From contig JANYHH010000077.1 of NCBI GenBank assembly GCA_025359505.1, positions 1 through 64,000 of the forward strand: DNA of 64,000 nucleotides, in the 5' to 3' direction. Source of the DNA: Deinococcales bacterium (lineage in GTDB: Bacteria > Deinococcota > Deinococci > Deinococcales > JAAFIG01). Below are positions 62,641 to 64,000 of this stretch, piece after piece (the stretch's first letter is position 1; every line of letters begins with the position of its first letter). The notes below the pieces were generated by a model. It was not told the origin of the DNA, did no database searches, and was given only the letters and a program-made list of their open reading frames with translations. The translations under genes and the position numbers were made by a program.

Positions 62641-64000
62641 ATGAAACGCTTCGTCATCATTTGTGCCAGCCTGCTGCTGGCCGCGTTCTCGCTGGCTCAA
62701 AACGCTGGGTCTCGAGAGTCAAGCAGCGCCAATGACACGTGGTACGCGAACGCGGTGTTCTACCAAGTTTTCGTGCGCTCTTTTCAGGATTCAAACGGTG
62801 ACGGCATCGGTGATCTGAAAGGGTTGGAAGCGCGGCTACCGGATTTGCAGCGGCTCGGCGTGACCGCGCTGTGGCTCAACCCGATCAATCCCAGCCCGAG
62901 TTACCACGGCTACGACGTGACCGATTACACGGGCGTCAACAAGGACTTCGGCACACTCGAGGATTTCGCAGCGCTGATGAGCGCCGCGCACGCACGGGGC
63001 ATGAAAGTCATTCTGGATTTCGTGCCAAATCACACCTCGAGCCAACATCCGTGGTTTCTCGAGAGTCTGAATCCCAACAGCCCGAAGCGCGATTGGTACA
63101 ACTGGCGCGACAGCGACCCGAACTGGAAAAACCCCTTGGGCAACAGTGACAACCCGTGGCATGGACGCGGTGGTGCGTTTTACTACGCGCCGTTCTGGGG
63201 CGAGATGCCCGATCTGAACTGGCGCAACCCCGAAGTCCGAACAGCGCTGTTCAACGCCAGTAAAACATGGCTCGAGCGCGGTGCAGACGGTTTTCGCGTG
63301 GACGCCGTGCGCTACATTTTCGAGGGCAACAAGGGCGACTCGAGCGACGCTACACCAGATCAGCCGGAATCGATTGCGTGGGTTAAAGACTTTTCGCAAT
63401 TTGTGAGAAGCGTCAAGCCAGACGCCGCCGTCGTCACCGAGGCGTGGACGGATACGGCGACGGTCAGCAAGTATTTTGTTGGTGGGCAAGGTCAGCAGCT
63501 CGGCTTCAACTTCGATCTACAACGAGCGATCCGCGACAGCGCCAACGCCGCCCGCCCAGCAGCCGTGCAAAGCGTGCTCGAGCGGGTCGCCGCGAATTAC
63601 CCCACCAGTGCAGTGGACGCGATTTTCACGGGCAATCACGACATCACCCGCGTGAAATTTTTCAACGCCGGGCGCTACCGCAGCGCGGCCGCACTGCTGC
63701 TGACGCTGCCGGGCACGCCGTTTATCTATTACGGCGAGGAAATCGGCCTGCCGAACGGCCCCAGCGGCAAGGATGAGGACAAACGCACGCCGATGCGCTG
63801 GGACGCCACGCCCAACGCGGGCTTCTCGAGCGCCAAACCTTGGTACGGCTTTTCAACCGACGACCCGCAAATCAGCGTTGCCGCGCAACTCGAGCAGCGC
63901 GGCAGCCTGTACAACCTCTACCGCAATTTGATTCGCACGCGGCAAGGCAGCGAAGCCCTGCGGGTTGGCGGCTACGCGCCGCTGCGATCAGACAATGAGC
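62641..64000 (+). CDS. secreted alpha-amylase family (GH13) enzyme, 3' end outside the window
   Basis: At least 453 codons, open at the window edge. Signal peptide MKRFVIICASLLLAAFSLAQ. The GH13 barrel is clear: VFYQVFVRSFQDSNGDGIGD, LNPINPSPSYHGYDV, MKVILDFVPNHTS, nucleophile region GFRVDAVRY, acid/base VVTEAW, and FTGNHDITR. Oligo-1,6-glucosidase or neopullulanase-like members share these motifs, so substrate is not fixed. TACATT (62626-62631) is 9 nt before the ATG. Confidence 0.93.
   Translation, partial: MKRFVIICASLLLAAFSLAQNAGSRESSSANDTWYANAVFYQVFVRSFQDSNGDGIGDLKGLEARLPDLQRLGVTALWLNPINPSPSYHGYDVTDYTGVNKDFGTLEDFAALMSAAHARGMKVILDFVPNHTSSQHPWFLESLNPNSPKRDWYNWRDSDPNWKNPLGNSDNPWHGRGGAFYYAPFWGEMPDLNWRNPEVRTALFNASKTWLERGADGFRVDAVRYIFEGNKGDSSDATPDQPESIAWVKDFSQFVRSVKPDAAVVTEAWTDTATVSKYFVGGQGQQLGFNFDLQRAIRDSANAARPAAVQSVLERVAANYPTSAVDAIFTGNHDITRVKFFNAGRYRSAAALLLTLPGTPFIYYGEEIGLPNGPSGKDEDKRTPMRWDATPNAGFSSAKPWYGFSTDDPQISVAAQLEQRGSLYNLYRNLIRTRQGSEALRVGGYAPLRSDNE

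Overview
The window is a 64 kb stretch of GC-rich bacterial chromosome (roughly 60% GC by eye). It carries about 65 protein genes, one tRNA, a cis-acting ribozyme and no rRNA, CRISPR array or recognisable insertion sequence. The best taxonomic guess is the Deinococcota (Deinococcus-Thermus) or a close relative. The reasons are a glmS ribozyme, a very large share of genes that look leaderless (a TANNNT -10 box ending 5-7 nt before the start codon, usually with no Shine-Dalgarno), and two DppA/OppA-type uptake loci that lack ATPase genes. This assignment is an inference from gene content and signals, not from a marker phylogeny. The most striking whole-window property is the palindrome CTCGAG. 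I counted 24 copies in the first 3 kb, where chance would give about one, and it continues inside and between genes throughout, in places at exact 14-bp or 23-bp spacing.

Layout. 1-2.4 kb: glmS behind its ribozyme. 2.4-5.2 kb (minus strand): a feoA-feoB-feoC ferrous iron operon. 5.3-12.5 kb: a hydrolase, a YeiH-type exporter, a DinB-fold protein, rsmD, a kinase-fold protein, glyA and a GAF/PAS protein. 13-16.7 kb: the first family-5 peptide-type ABC uptake locus. 16.7-18.3 kb (minus): a photolyase/cryptochrome divided into two genes, with a DUF2256 gene. 18.5-20.2 kb: two secreted envelope proteins, one LolA-like. 20.3-24.1 kb (minus): a DUF2089 protein, a helical-repeat protein, and an SPFH plus zinc-ribbon pair. 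24.4-28.4 kb: a GGDEF protein, wecB, wecA and upp. 28.6-33.1 kb: a kinase-fold protein, a rhodanese, a brnT/brnA toxin-antitoxin pair with a broken toxin frame, tyrS with a possible attenuator, and a hydrolase. 33.2-38 kb: a ComEA-like protein, a fasciclin protein, DUF1003 and DUF2252 proteins, a sirtuin and a secreted protein.

38.1-41.8 kb: a heterodimeric ABC exporter, then tRNA-Ile(GAT) on the opposite strand. 42-46.9 kb: a lipoprotein and the second ABC uptake locus. 46.9-51.3 kb: tatD, a large secreted protein, anmK and a DUF1345 protein. 51.5-55.2 kb (minus): a phosphatase/thioesterase/cytochrome c operon, a DUF218 protein, a SlyD-like isomerase and a type II pantothenate kinase. 55.2-57.3 kb: an apparent type II restriction-modification locus (HTH controller, candidate endonuclease, C5-cytosine methyltransferase) with a shared operator and a low CTCGAG density. 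57.5-62.5 kb (minus): a frameshifted hydrolase and the envelope operon cdsA-dxr-rseP-GT2. 62.6-64 kb: the start of a secreted GH13 alpha-amylase that runs off the window.

Several genes feed cell-envelope construction (glmS, wecB/wecA, dxr, cdsA, rseP, anmK recycling). Others feed nutrient capture (two peptide-type uptake systems, Feo, secreted amylase) and one-carbon or translation functions (glyA, tyrS, rsmD). Two genes (brnT and an alpha/beta hydrolase) show single-base frameshifts, which may be real decay or sequence error.
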